DNA from: CAZWRV01 sp964636325
GTDB taxonomy: Bacteria > Verrucomicrobiota > Lentisphaeria > Victivallales > GWF2-50-93
Reading direction: 5' to 3'
DNA length: 53,475 bases
Assembly: GCA_964636325.1 (NCBI GenBank)
Contig: CAZWRV010000040.1
Location: 1-53,475 of the forward strand
Shown piece by piece: positions 8,799 to 17,662 of this stretch. Each line of letters opens with the position of its first letter. Position 1 is the stretch's first letter. The translations under genes were made by a program, and so were the position numbers. A model generated the notes under the pieces. That model made no database searches. It worked only from the letters and a program-made list of their open reading frames with translations, and was not told the DNA's origin.

Positions 8799-8925
8799 GG
8801 AGTGATATATTCATACAAACCTGTTCCTTCCTGTCACACCATGATTGAACTTATGCCATCTGCAGCGCTTTTCAATTCTTGATAACGTCCTATATTTAAT
8901 GACACTTAACTCAATGGAGCCGATC

Positions 8926-9300
8926 ATGAATCACAAGCCTCTATCTTTGCCATTGTTCTTCGCCCTCTTTCTGGCCTGCTCTGTGGTTTTCGCTGGGGAA
9001 GAGGCCAGGAGTTCCGCCAAAATCGATGATCTCATCAAGGAGCTGAAGAGTGATAAGGCCGAGTCGCCAGAAGGCGGATCGGCCGCCGTGCTATACGCCG
9101 ACGGGCGCGTCATCTTCCGCTACGATAGAGGACTGGTCCAGCTTGTCGAAGCCAGTCCATCGGCATACAAAGTCACAGGCAGCTTCACGCCTCCCACCGC
9201 CGCCGGCCCCGCCTGGGCACACCCCGTGATCCTCGACAAGAAACTCTACCTCAGGCACGACGACATCCTGCTCTGCTACGACGTTTCAGAGGGGAAATGA
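8926..9300 (+). pseudogene. internally deleted PQQ-like beta-propeller secreted protein
   Basis: Frame of 124 codons from the ATG at 8926, which has GGAG 6 nt upstream. It begins with a normal signal peptide ('MNHKPLSLPLFFALFLACS', cleavage likely after VFA). The end, 'AWAHPVILDKKLYLRHDDI' then 'LLCYDV', looks like the last blade of the PQQ-binding-like beta-propeller proteins common in planctomycetes and relatives. A full member needs several hundred residues, so nearly all blades are missing although the frame is intact. The simplest reading is an in-frame internal deletion, leaving a short secreted remnant that may or may not be made. Confidence 0.5.
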
Positions 9301-9403
9301 AGACGATTTGTGACTGCCGTAACATGGATGATTGGGCATCGGGGATTGAAACGCGGTTTTGGCCATTTAGATTGTTTTTCCCTGCGGGCACTCTTGGAAA
9401 AAC

Positions 9404-10531
9404 ATGGCTGAAAACAAGAAAATTAAAATACTCTGTCTGACGGGACAGCTCGGCAACGGCGGTTCGGAAAAGCAGCTCTACCTCTTCCTCAAGCATCTTG
9501 ACAAGGGGAAGTACGAACCGTCGATTGTCGTCAGCTCCTCCGCGGACGGGATATGGCATGATAGGATCAGGAGCGACATATCCTGCGAGATCGTGTCCCT
9601 CGGGAGGAAGTCCGCCCCCGTCTTCAAGCTGATAAAGTTCAGGATGCTGCTGAACAGGTTCCGCCCGGATTTGGTGCTCTGCTGGAACTTTTATGTGAAC
9701 GCCTATTCGCTGGCGGGCTACAGGAGACGCTTCATCGGCTGCCTCAGGGGCGAGCTGGAGGCCGCGAAAAAATTCCTCAGCCCGATCCATTTCAAGCTTT
9801 GCTATCTGCCCTCCACCTTCATGGTTAATTCGGAACTTCTGCGGAAGGAGGTCGTCGGCTACGGGTATCCGGCTGACAAGGTGTTCCTGATAAACAACAT
9901 GTTCGAGATGAATCCCGACTATTCCTCCCCGGAAAAGCTTGCCGCAAGGAGGATCGAGCTTAGGAAAAGCTTTGGAGTAGGCGAAAACGAAATACTTGTC
10001 GCCGGTGCCGGAAGGAACGCGCCCGAGAAGGACTTCCATTTCTTCGTCCACACAATAGCGAAAGCCTGCGCATCCAAGCCCGGGCTGAAGGGCCTCCTGA
10101 TAGGCAAAGGCGGCTCCGGGGTCAAACAGCTGATAGACGAGCTCGGCCTGTCTTCAAGATTCATCATAACCGGGGAAGTCCCATATGCCAAGGACATCTT
10201 CCCGTGCGCGGACATATTCTTCCTGTCGTCGAAATACGAAGACATGCCCAACGTGATGCTTGAGGCTGTCGACGCCAGGTGCGCGACCCTCGCCATGGAT
10301 GTGGGTGGAGTGAGGGATATTTTGGGCGAAGACAACCCTTATCTTGATAAAATGATTGTCGGCGCCAGGAATGCCGACAAGGCGTCCCGGATGCTGGTCG
10401 ACATGGCAGGCAACAGCGATTTGCGTTCGAAAATATCCCAGTACAACGCAGCTCGGAGGCTGGCATGCTTCACGCATGAGAAGATGATGCCGAAATACTA
10501 CGGGCTTTTCGAACATGCCCTTGCGCTTTAA
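9404..10531 (+). CDS. GT4 family glycosyltransferase
   Basis: Retaining GT-B glycosyltransferase, family 4 type, 375 aa, cytoplasmic. The N-terminal Rossmann half opens with 'ILCLTGQLGNGGSEKQLYLF', the usual acceptor-side glycine loop. The C-terminal half carries the donor-binding region: 'LVAGAGRNAPEKDF', 'FIITGEVPYAKDIFPCADIF' and the E-x7-E motif in 'SKYEDMPNVMLEAVDA'. Donor and acceptor cannot be told. It is 23 nt upstream of the SGNH-carbamoyltransferase fusion on the same strand, so the two are probably one operon making or decorating a surface polysaccharide. Confidence 0.9.
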   Translation: MAENKKIKILCLTGQLGNGGSEKQLYLFLKHLDKGKYEPSIVVSSSADGIWHDRIRSDISCEIVSLGRKSAPVFKLIKFRMLLNRFRPDLVLCWNFYVNAYSLAGYRRRFIGCLRGELEAAKKFLSPIHFKLCYLPSTFMVNSELLRKEVVGYGYPADKVFLINNMFEMNPDYSSPEKLAARRIELRKSFGVGENEILVAGAGRNAPEKDFHFFVHTIAKACASKPGLKGLLIGKGGSGVKQLIDELGLSSRFIITGEVPYAKDIFPCADIFFLSSKYEDMPNVMLEAVDARCATLAMDVGGVRDILGEDNPYLDKMIVGARNADKASRMLVDMAGNSDLRSKISQYNAARRLACFTHEKMMPKYYGLFEHALAL

Positions 10532-10554
10532 CAAATTATTGGAGCACCGCTGAA

Positions 10555-13500
10555 ATGTTTCTCTTGAAAAACACGACACACCGCATGGTGCTGTCCTATC
10601 ATCCGAAGGTCGGGCACCTGTGGGTTCCGAACCAGTATGCGCGGATCCCCCACGAACGCGGCGCATATGTGGTCAGGACGAACGCGCAGGGTTTCCGCTC
10701 CGACTGGGATTTCGCAGAGAAGAAGTCCGGCAGGCCGCGCATACTTTTCTTCGGGGATTCGCTGACTGCCGGCGACGGCTGCAGCAACCACGAGAGGTTT
10801 TCAGATATTGTAGGTGAAAAGCTGGGAGCAGAGACATACAATTTCGGCGTGTCCGGCTCTGGGCCTGACCAGCACCTGCTGATTTACAGGGAGTTTGCGC
10901 GCAAAATCGAAGCGGACCTCATAGTCCTCTGCGTCTTCGTGGAAAACATCGAGAGGGTCAAGGCCTCCTTCCGGCCGACAATAGAGCGGAGCACCGGACT
11001 TAAGCGCCTTGTGCCGAAGCCGTATTTCACGCTGGCCGAGGACGGCCGGCTTGAGCTTCACCATGTTCCTGTGCCGCGCGAACGGCCGGAGGAGCTTTCA
11101 TCAGAGGCTCCGAAAGCGGATATCGGTGCCGGACGGAACGAGCAGCACAGGAGGCTGAATAGAATCTTGCATATTACGGACAAGCTTCATTCGCACAGGC
11201 ATCTCGGCCCCCTGATGAGGATGTTCTCGCCGAAAACAATAGAAGACCATACCCTGCTGCGTTCCAAGCTTTTGAAGGCTATAGGGTTCCAGCCGTATCC
11301 GGACTATTCAGACCCCGGAAGCAAGGGCCGCCGCCTGCTTAAGGCGATCATCACCGATTTCATTTCCGAAAGCGCCCCGGTTCCAGTCATGATCGTCCCC
11401 ATCCCGTCAGTCTACTATTACCTCGACGAGCTGCGGCCTGCATATGACGACCTTTTCAACGGCTTTTCCGGGCTTGAAGGGCGGACGCACGTGGTGGACA
11501 CCACCGGTGAATTCAAGAAGCTGCCACGCGAGGATCGGAAGCGCATCCCTTTCATAAAGGATCTGCATCTTTCCCCTTACGGGCACGGGCTGATGGCGGA
11601 CATCATCGCGAAATTCATAGAACAGCTTAAACTTTTACCACAAAAAGAGTTGAGCGAACACACCGAGCCAAAGACGCGCACAGTGTCGGCCCGGCCAAAA
11701 AAAGGATGCTCGATACTTGGAATCTCCTGCTTCTACCATAATTCCGCGGCGTCGCTGATCACCGACGGCAAGATTGTTGCTGCCGCCGAGGAGGAAAGGT
11801 TCACCCGGATAAAAAACGACCGGAACTTTCCCGCCCAGGCCGTGAACTACTGCCTGGAGGAGGCGCGTCTGGACGTTTCCGACCTGAAGGCGATCGTCTA
11901 TTATGACGACCCGTATAAGACGTTCGAGCGCATCATGAAGACGTTCAGTTCCTTCACTGGGGACAAGGCCCGCAACCTGGATATGTGGAACAGGGTGCTT
12001 CCTCCATGGATACAATACAAACTCCACATACCCTCGCTGATCCGCAAGCTCATGCGCTACGACGGGGAAATCATCTGCACCATGCATCACCGGTCGCATG
12101 CCGCCAGCGCGTTCTATCCGTCTCCATTCCGGCGTTCGGCGATCCTGACGGTGGACGGCGTCGGCGAGTGGGCAACGGCCGCCATCGGCCGCGGGGACGG
12201 CAAGGATGTTTCATTGCTGAAGGAGATGAGGTTTCCCAACTCCTTGGGCCTGCTCTATTCGGCGTTCACACAGTTCACCGGCTTCAAGGTGAACAGCGGC
12301 GAATACAAGATGATGGGCCTGGCGCCTTATGGAGAACCTATCTACGTGGATAAAATCCTGGGCAACGTGGTGAGGATCAACGACGACGGCTCGCTGGAGC
12401 TGTGCATGGACTACTTCTCGTTTTGCACTCAGACGACTATGACAAGCCCGAAGATGGCCGATCTTTTCGGCGGACCGGCCCGCAGACCGGACGAAAGGAT
12501 CACCAAAAGGGAGATGGACATCGCCCGGTCAATCCAGTGGGTCACGGAGGAATGCCTCCTCAAAATGGCCAAGGAGGCGCACCGCCTGACCGGCGAGGAA
12601 TATCTCTGCATGGCCGGCGGCGTCGCCCTGAACTGCGTCGCCAACGGCCGTATCCTTCGCGAATCACCCTTCAAGGACATTTGGATCCAACCGGCCGCCG
12701 GTGACGCCGGTGCGTCTCTCGGCGCGGCCTTCGACGCATATCACACATACTTAGAAAATGAGCGGATACTGCGTGAAGACGGGCGTTCTCAGCAGGCCGG
12801 CTCATGCTGGGGTCCCTCCTTCAGCGACGACGAGATCCATGCCTACATCGACACATACGGCTGCCCCGCCAGAAAATGCTACCCGGAACAGCGCGCCGAT
12901 GAAGTCGCCAAGGCTCTTGCAAGGGGCGAAGTCGTCGGCAATTTCTCCGGGAGGACGGAGTTCGGGCCGCGCGCCCTTGGCTCCAGGTCGATCCTGGGCG
13001 ACGCCCGCAACGAGGAAATGCAGGTGAACATGAACCTGCGTATAAAATACAGGGAGTCGTTCCGTCCGTTCGCGCCGGTCGTCCTGCGCGAAAGGCTTTC
13101 CGACTACTTTGAGCTCGACAGGGAAAGCCCTTACATGCTCCTGGTCGCCCAGGTTAAAAAGGATATCTGCCGGGATGTCCAAAAAATACCCACCGAAGAC
13201 ATGCTTGAAATAGTCCGGCAGACGAGAAGCTCCATCCCCGCTGTGACGCATGTCGACTATTCCGCCAGGATACAGACCATCCTTCGCGAGGACAACCCGG
13301 AATACTATGACGTGGTGAAGGCGTTCGAAAAGGAGACAGGATGCGCCGTGATGGTCAACACATCATTCAACGTCCGAGGCGAGCCGATAGTCAATACGCC
13401 CGAAGACGCCTACCGCTGCTTCATGCGGACCGACATGGACATGCTCGCGCTGGGCAATTACCTGCTGATCAAGAAGGAACAGACCCCATGGAAAGGATCA

Positions 13501-13896
13501 AAGGGGCATGTCGAGGAGGACGAGCAGGAAGCGGGAGCTCAGAAGGCGGATATGTCGGAGGATCTGGAAAGGATATACTGCGCATGCTTCCTGCCTGCAG
13601 TCCTTAACTCCTCCCCGCGCCCAAGCATCATGCAGGTTTCGTGGGCCATGCCGAGCCGCTGGACGGAACTGAAGGCGCCGGCCCGGGCAAAAGAATTTTT
13701 CCTCCCGGATCTGGAGCGCTCCGGACACATGGACAGCCAGGCATTTGCCAAGGCCGTCATATCCCGCTGGGACGACAAGGAGTTCGGAAAGGCGATGATG
13801 CCGACAATGACAAGACTGCTCGACCTGCTGGAAAAATATCCCCCGCCGGAAGATTTCAGCGAGGATGTCTCTGAATCCGTATATGTGATGTTCTAG
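10555..13896 (+). CDS. SGNH hydrolase-carbamoyltransferase fusion protein
   Basis: A 1113-residue fusion. Residues about 1-360 are an SGNH/GDSL hydrolase: GDSL at 67-70 (S69), the GxSGSGPDQ block near 98, and the catalytic pair D336/H338 in 'DLHLSPYGH'. Residues about 382-975 are a NodU/CmcH/TobZ-type O-carbamoyltransferase: metal-binding-like H511, H512 and H515 in 'MHHRSHAASAFY', ASKHA-type loops 'GGVALNCVANGRI' and 'AAGDAGASLGAA', and the C-terminal 'EFGPRALGSRSILGDARN' and 'VNTSFNVRGEPIV'. The last about 135 residues are an unrecognised domain. These activities are usually on separate neighbouring genes in glycan clusters. It probably carbamoylates and edits acyl groups on a surface sugar. 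Confidence 0.88.
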   Translation: MFLLKNTTHRMVLSYHPKVGHLWVPNQYARIPHERGAYVVRTNAQGFRSDWDFAEKKSGRPRILFFGDSLTAGDGCSNHERFSDIVGEKLGAETYNFGVSGSGPDQHLLIYREFARKIEADLIVLCVFVENIERVKASFRPTIERSTGLKRLVPKPYFTLAEDGRLELHHVPVPRERPEELSSEAPKADIGAGRNEQHRRLNRILHITDKLHSHRHLGPLMRMFSPKTIEDHTLLRSKLLKAIGFQPYPDYSDPGSKGRRLLKAIITDFISESAPVPVMIVPIPSVYYYLDELRPAYDDLFNGFSGLEGRTHVVDTTGEFKKLPREDRKRIPFIKDLHLSPYGHGLMADIIAKFIEQLKLLPQKELSEHTEPKTRTVSARPKKGCSILGISCFYHNSAASLITDGKIVAAAEEERFTRIKNDRNFPAQAVNYCLEEARLDVSDLKAIVYYDDPYKTFERIMKTFSSFTGDKARNLDMWNRVLPPWIQYKLHIPSLIRKLMRYDGEIICTMHHRSHAASAFYPSPFRRSAILTVDGVGEWATAAIGRGDGKDVSLLKEMRFPNSLGLLYSAFTQFTGFKVNSGEYKMMGLAPYGEPIYVDKILGNVVRINDDGSLELCMDYFSFCTQTTMTSPKMADLFGGPARRPDERITKREMDIARSIQWVTEECLLKMAKEAHRLTGEEYLCMAGGVALNCVANGRILRESPFKDIWIQPAAGDAGASLGAAFDAYHTYLENERILREDGRSQQAGSCWGPSFSDDEIHAYIDTYGCPARKCYPEQRADEVAKALARGEVVGNFSGRTEFGPRALGSRSILGDARNEEMQVNMNLRIKYRESFRPFAPVVLRERLSDYFELDRESPYMLLVAQVKKDICRDVQKIPTEDMLEIVRQTRSSIPAVTHVDYSARIQTILREDNPEYYDVVKAFEKETGCAVMVNTSFNVRGEPIVNTPEDAYRCFMRTDMDMLALGNYLLIKKEQTPWKGSKGHVEEDEQEAGAQKADMSEDLERIYCACFLPAVLNSSPRPSIMQVSWAMPSRWTELKAPARAKEFFLPDLERSGHMDSQAFAKAVISRWDDKEFGKAMMPTMTRLLDLLEKYPPPEDFSEDVSESVYVMF

Positions 13897-13931
13897 CTGT
13901 TCAAATTTTCTGACCCGCCGCTATGAAGTGG

Positions 13932-15815
13932 TTAAAAAAGCTGGGCGATGCCCTTGCGGCTTTTCAATGCGGGACGCCGAAAATCTGAAATAGCTCTCCA
14001 TTTTTCCACGTCGACGATCAGGTCGCGGTAGCTGCCGGTCTTCACCCGGCCTTCGACAAAAATAAAGCCGTCCTCTTTGGGTATTTCATCGCCGCTGAAG
14101 TTCAGCTTGATATCCCCGATGCCCATGGGAGTTTCCTTGTCGAAAAGGCGGACGTAGAGTTTGCCGACGCTCGAGTCTTGCGAAACATCAGCGTAGTTTT
14201 TCCCTTCGTTGAAGGCCAGACCGCGCTTCACATATCTCACAACCCCGGTTTCACGGATCAAGGCGTCCTCCGGAACCTGTCCGCCGTGCAAGCGCTGGTA
14301 CAAGTGGACTTTTTTAAAATCCCATACGTCTCCAGCAATGCGGGGGTATTCTCTGGCCATGAACCTATGCGGCATAAAAATCGGCAGGATTATCAGAAAG
14401 CACAAAACACAGATTACCCCGTACTCCATCCGAAAAGCCGCCTGCGCCTCCTGGACGGATGCGGTGCAGTCTTCATCCGCCGCAATGTCCTTCTTGTCGC
14501 TTCCGTCCTTTTTGTCCATCCCATGCAAAATCGCCCACGCATATCTCACGGCCAGCCCCACCACCAGAATCATCAGAACCGGCTCGAAGACGAAGCGGTA
14601 TTGTTCCATCGGATATCCTGGGACATGCGCCAGAATGTAGCAGGCGACGATGGCCACGAGCAACCGGCATTCCTTGAGCCACACCCTTGAAGCCTCAAGC
14701 CATTTCTTCCACTTCAGCGCTGCCAAAGCCGCCGCGGCCGCAATGAAGAACAAATAGATGAACCCCTCGAAATCCGGCATCGGCAGCAAGAACTTGTCGC
14801 CGAACCGGATCGGCACTACATACGCCTTGGGCAGGAAGATTCTTATATACGGCTTGTCCGGGAACCAGAAATATGCAATCCTCGCAAGGCCGAGGCCTAT
14901 GAACTTCAATGGATTCTGAAGTATCCGCCGTCGCGCAATTTGTGATCCTTCATTGTAGTAGTCGGTCTCGGTGAAATCCTCCTTGCCCGGCGAATAGATG
15001 TAGTCCATCAGCGGTTTTATTGACAGGTCTTTCGCCGACAAAGATGCGTCATAGATGTGCCAGCCGACGACAGTGCATACCGGAACGAACGACCTGTGGA
15101 TTCTGTAGTTTCGGACAAGCCAGGGCACGCACAGCATGTAGATCGCCGCCAAGGGGACGACACTTTTCAGAATCCTATTGCGGTCGGCCCTCCCGTCCAG
15201 CTGGATGAAAATTAACACCGCGATGACCGGGCTGAAGACCAGAAACACCGGCTTCGTGTGAATCAATATCGCCGAGATTACAATCAATGGAACTGCTGCA
15301 GTCCAGTATGAGCGCTTGACAAGAAACATCGTAACGGAGAAAAGCAGGAACAGGGAAACCGAGAGGATGTCCGAGCTGATGAACGGCAAGTAATAGAACG
15401 TCGGCCCGAAGACCGAATAGATAAGTGCCGACAGCAAGGCGGTCCGACGACCGAAAACAAGTTCCGCCAGGAAATAGACCAGAAGAATGTTGAGAGTGTC
15501 AAGAACGATGTTCAAAATCTGCGGCGCCCACGGGCTGCCGCCGGTCAGCAGGCGGGCAGAAGCAAGAATTGCCGGATAAACCGGAGACCTGGTGGATCTT
15601 GTAAAAAAGCTCTCCGACCAGCTCCCGTAGATTCCGAAGTCACTGATGTTCGAGGCCAGCTCGCTGTAGTTCACCTCGTCCATGCCGACAGGATATTCGT
15701 GATGCGGCCCGTGCCCATGCATGACAATGAAACCACAGCGCAATACCAGACCAAATAGAATTATCAGCGAGACCTTGAGCAAGCTTGACTTGGCGAACAT
15801 TAAGCAATTCTTCAT
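13932..15815 (-). CDS. GT39-like integral membrane glycosyltransferase
   Basis: Polytopic protein of 627 aa with about 10-12 hydrophobic helices and the PMT/ArnT plan. A first TM is followed by a periplasmic loop carrying an acidic residue pair ('VGMDEVNYSELA') and 'STRSPVYPAILA'; then many TMs; then a soluble C-terminal region (about 480-627). Enzymes of this superfamily use polyprenyl-phosphate sugars to modify proteins or lipids outside the membrane. It converges on the fusion gene (35 nt apart) and probably belongs to the same glycan function. No Shine-Dalgarno is obvious at 15815, so the exact start is uncertain (a second Met is at residue 6). Confidence 0.8.
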   Translation of the reverse strand: MKNCLMFAKSSLLKVSLIILFGLVLRCGFIVMHGHGPHHEYPVGMDEVNYSELASNISDFGIYGSWSESFFTRSTRSPVYPAILASARLLTGGSPWAPQILNIVLDTLNILLVYFLAELVFGRRTALLSALIYSVFGPTFYYLPFISSDILSVSLFLLFSVTMFLVKRSYWTAAVPLIVISAILIHTKPVFLVFSPVIAVLIFIQLDGRADRNRILKSVVPLAAIYMLCVPWLVRNYRIHRSFVPVCTVVGWHIYDASLSAKDLSIKPLMDYIYSPGKEDFTETDYYNEGSQIARRRILQNPLKFIGLGLARIAYFWFPDKPYIRIFLPKAYVVPIRFGDKFLLPMPDFEGFIYLFFIAAAAALAALKWKKWLEASRVWLKECRLLVAIVACYILAHVPGYPMEQYRFVFEPVLMILVVGLAVRYAWAILHGMDKKDGSDKKDIAADEDCTASVQEAQAAFRMEYGVICVLCFLIILPIFMPHRFMAREYPRIAGDVWDFKKVHLYQRLHGGQVPEDALIRETGVVRYVKRGLAFNEGKNYADVSQDSSVGKLYVRLFDKETPMGIGDIKLNFSGDEIPKEDGFIFVEGRVKTGSYRDLIVDVEKWRAISDFRRPALKSRKGIAQLF

Positions 15816-15867
15816 CGTATTAAAACCACAAAGCGTAAGGGGTTGAGCACATGCTTAAAAGTAAAAC

Positions 15868-15932
15868 TGCGGTTCGCGAAAAAAGCCGGAGTCGTTGTTC
15901 CAGTCGCCGCCGCGATTCACACGGTTCGAGCC
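15868..15932 (-). other. DGR template repeat (TR) remnant
   Basis: On the minus strand, 15932-15885 aligns without gaps over 48 nt to 17809-17762 inside the FGE-like gene. Seven positions differ. Six of them are adenines in this copy (replaced by C, T, T, C, G, G in the gene) and one is a T. Only 1 of 38 non-adenine positions differs, against 6 of 10 adenines. That bias is the mark of diversity-generating retroelement mutagenesis, with this copy as template. After a short indel the match resumes at GCGAACCGC against GCGTCCCGC, where the changes are again at A. Beyond about 15868 similarity is lost, so the 3' end of the template is missing. Confidence 0.75.
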
Positions 15933-16018
15933 CCTTTACGGACAGCATCCTGATTCTGCAAAGACCTCTTTTCTGTATTCTGTTGAATCCGCATATCCCG
16001 CGAATGCGAGAACAGACA

Positions 16019-16271
16019 GTATATGCGTGGAATACGCCCCCTGAACGAGGCCGCGCATATTATCCGTTCCTTGGGGTCTTTGACGGTGAAATAACGGTAG
16101 TCGCCAACAGCCGGACATCCGGCTAGGATTTCGTCTCTCATCGATTCGAGGGTTTCCGCGGAATTTCAACACTTCCTCCTTCGCCTGCCTTCCTCTCGAA
16201 GCCTTGTGCCAGGCGAGCCGGAGGTTCTCATAGTCGGCTATCTTGTCAATCAGGTTTCCCACTCTTTTCAT
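16019..16271 (-). pseudogene. N-terminal remnant of a DGR-type reverse transcriptase
   Basis: From 16271 the frame reads 'MKRVGNLIDKIADYENLRLA', then 'WHKASRGRQAKEEVLKF', the typical opening of reverse transcriptases of diversity-generating retroelements. After a +/-1 frame change near 16142 it goes on as 'MRDEILAGCPAVGDYRYFTV', then 'KDPKERIICAASFRGR', the next conserved block. Similarity stops near 16019. The palm domain with its YxDD active site is absent, so about 84 of some 350 residues remain and the enzyme cannot work. Its position beside a template remnant and an FGE-like target supports the assignment. Confidence 0.72.
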
Positions 16272-16314
16272 CCTTCACCTGATTCATTCATAAACAACAT
16301 CATTTCTATTGCTG

Positions 16315-16434
16315 CTTGCGCCCATAGGTCGCAAGCTGCAAGCAGGTAGCTTGCGGCTTCCAGACGCAAAGGGCGAACTCCGCATGCGAGGGCTGCAATG
16401 CTTTGTTATTTGCGCCAGGGATGTCGCAAACTAC
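16315..16434. repeat. family B repeat, single copy 3' of RAYT2
   Basis: One diverged copy of the 125-bp unit found in tandem at 17076-17575, sharing GTAGCTTGCGGCTTCCAGAC, GGGCGAACTCCGC and GATGTCGCAAACTAC. It lies directly beyond the 3' end of RAYT2, so RAYT2 is bracketed by family B. Confidence 0.88.
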
Positions 16435-16443
16435 TGTCGTAAT

Positions 16444-17052
16444 CTACTTTTGCCATTTCCATTCTTCGCTTTGTTTTACCAGCCCGGCCTTTACGGGATT
16501 GTCTGCAATGTATCTCTTTACGCTTTCTTCCTTGTCGCTCGATCTGCACCAGTGATCGAAGTTTTCATCCACCCATACCCTCTTCCCTTTTCGATCCAAA
16601 ACATTGTTGATCCTCTTTCCCGTGAATTGCTTGAAAAGAGACAACACTTCCACCAAGCCCGCATTTTTCCCGGTCTTGTCTGCAACACATAGGCAGTGAA
16701 CATGATTGGGCATTATCACATATGAAGGGAAACGCCAGCAGTAGATCTTCTCAAGATTTTCAAACGAATCCATCAGCATGGGAGCGATATCTTCCCTGCC
16801 AAGAAAACCGTTGACGTCATTGTTCACGGAATCAAGCACAGCTTCGATCTTCTTGAACTCATAGCGCTGGAATTCGATTATTTCATCTTCTTCCGCTGCC
16901 CGTTTCTGCAATTCTTCCCTTTCTTTTTTCAGACTCAATACAAGTTCTATCGGAAGGGATCCGCGAAGACGGAAGGTGACAAAATACGATCTGCCACAAA
17001 CCTGCCAGTGGGGTAAACGACGACGAGTAAAAGAAATTGTTTCGACATCCAT
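16444..17052 (-). CDS. REP-associated tyrosine transposase (RAYT2)
   Basis: Second RAYT-type Y1 transposase, 202 aa. The HUH motif is in 'YVIMPNHVHCL' and the C-terminal signature is 'ESVKRYIADNPVKAGLV', whose tyrosine is the likely nucleophile. It is only distantly similar to RAYT1: the N-terminal half ('RRLPHWQVCGRSYFVTFRL') is of the subtype seen with hairpin repeats, and there is a helical insert (about 40-75). The gene is intact and lies between a single family B repeat (16315-16434) and a four-copy family B array (17076-17575), which points to family B as its target. It sits inside the former DGR locus, between the target gene and the RT remnant. Confidence 0.9.
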   Translation of the reverse strand: MDVETISFTRRRLPHWQVCGRSYFVTFRLRGSLPIELVLSLKKEREELQKRAAEEDEIIEFQRYEFKKIEAVLDSVNNDVNGFLGREDIAPMLMDSFENLEKIYCWRFPSYVIMPNHVHCLCVADKTGKNAGLVEVLSLFKQFTGKRINNVLDRKGKRVWVDENFDHWCRSSDKEESVKRYIADNPVKAGLVKQSEEWKWQK

Positions 17053-17075
17053 GAAAAATCTTTGAATTAATTAAA

Positions 17076-17575
17076 GTAGCTTGCGGCTTCCAGACGCAAA
17101 GGGCGAACTCCGCGTACGGGGGCCGCCAGGATTTGCTGTTTGCGCCCATAGGTCGCAAGCTACTTGTTACTTGCGCCAGGGATGTCGCAAACTACTCTTT
17201 GTAGCTTGCGGCTTCCAGACGCAAAGGGCGAACTCCGCGTACGGGGGCCGCCAGGATTTGCTGTTTGCGCCCATAGGTCGCAAGCTACTTGTTACTTGCG
17301 CCAGGGATGTCGCAAACTACTCTTTGTAGCTTGCGGCTTCCAGACGCAAAGGGCGAACTCCGCGTACGGGGGCCGCCAGGATTTGCTGTTTGCGCCCATA
17401 GGTCGCAAGCTACTTGTTACTTGCGCCAGGGATGTCGCAAACTACTCTTTGTAGCTTGCGGCTTCCAGACGCAAAGGGCGAACTCCGCGTACGGGGGCCG
17501 CCAGGATTTGCTGTTTGCGCCCATAGGTCGCAAGCTACTTGTTACTTGCGCCAGGGATGTCGCAAACTACTTCTG
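17076..17575. repeat. family B tandem array, 4 x 125 bp
   Basis: Four nearly identical 125-bp units starting at 17076, 17201, 17326 and 17451. Each has an outer stem GTAGCTTGCG/CGCAAGCTAC with about 65 nt inside, then a linker GTTACTTGCGCC.. ending CGCAAACTAC that can pair with the same stem. The GTAG at the 5' foot is the tetranucleotide known from many RAYT-linked REPs. The 125-bp period puts one stop codon per unit into a shifting frame and so creates several spurious ORFs; none is a gene. Near identity of the units suggests recent amplification. Confidence 0.95.
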
Positions 17576-17662
17576 CTCGGTCTTCGATTCGCTCCGGCTC
17601 CGCTTCGTCGCTCATACGAAGCCCTCGTAAATCCCCTCTCCATCTCAGGGAAAAGGATAAAT

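Noticed and set aside
9251..10051. 266-codon minus-strand ORF opposite the GT4 gene
   Set aside because: Antisense shadow; the plus strand has clear GT-B motifs.
15917..15932. GGTTCGAGCCCC, which looks like a tRNA T-loop end
   Set aside because: No acceptor, D or anticodon arms can be built around it, and the segment is explained by the template-repeat match to the FGE gene.
15936..16141. ORFs of 74-111 codons covering the RT and template region taken as separate small genes
   Set aside because: They join RT fragments to unrelated junction sequence; the RT similarity jumps frame between them, so neither is a gene on its own.
17076..17575. Tandem repeats considered as a CRISPR array
   Set aside because: The whole 125-bp unit is repeated with no variable spacers, and no cas gene is present.
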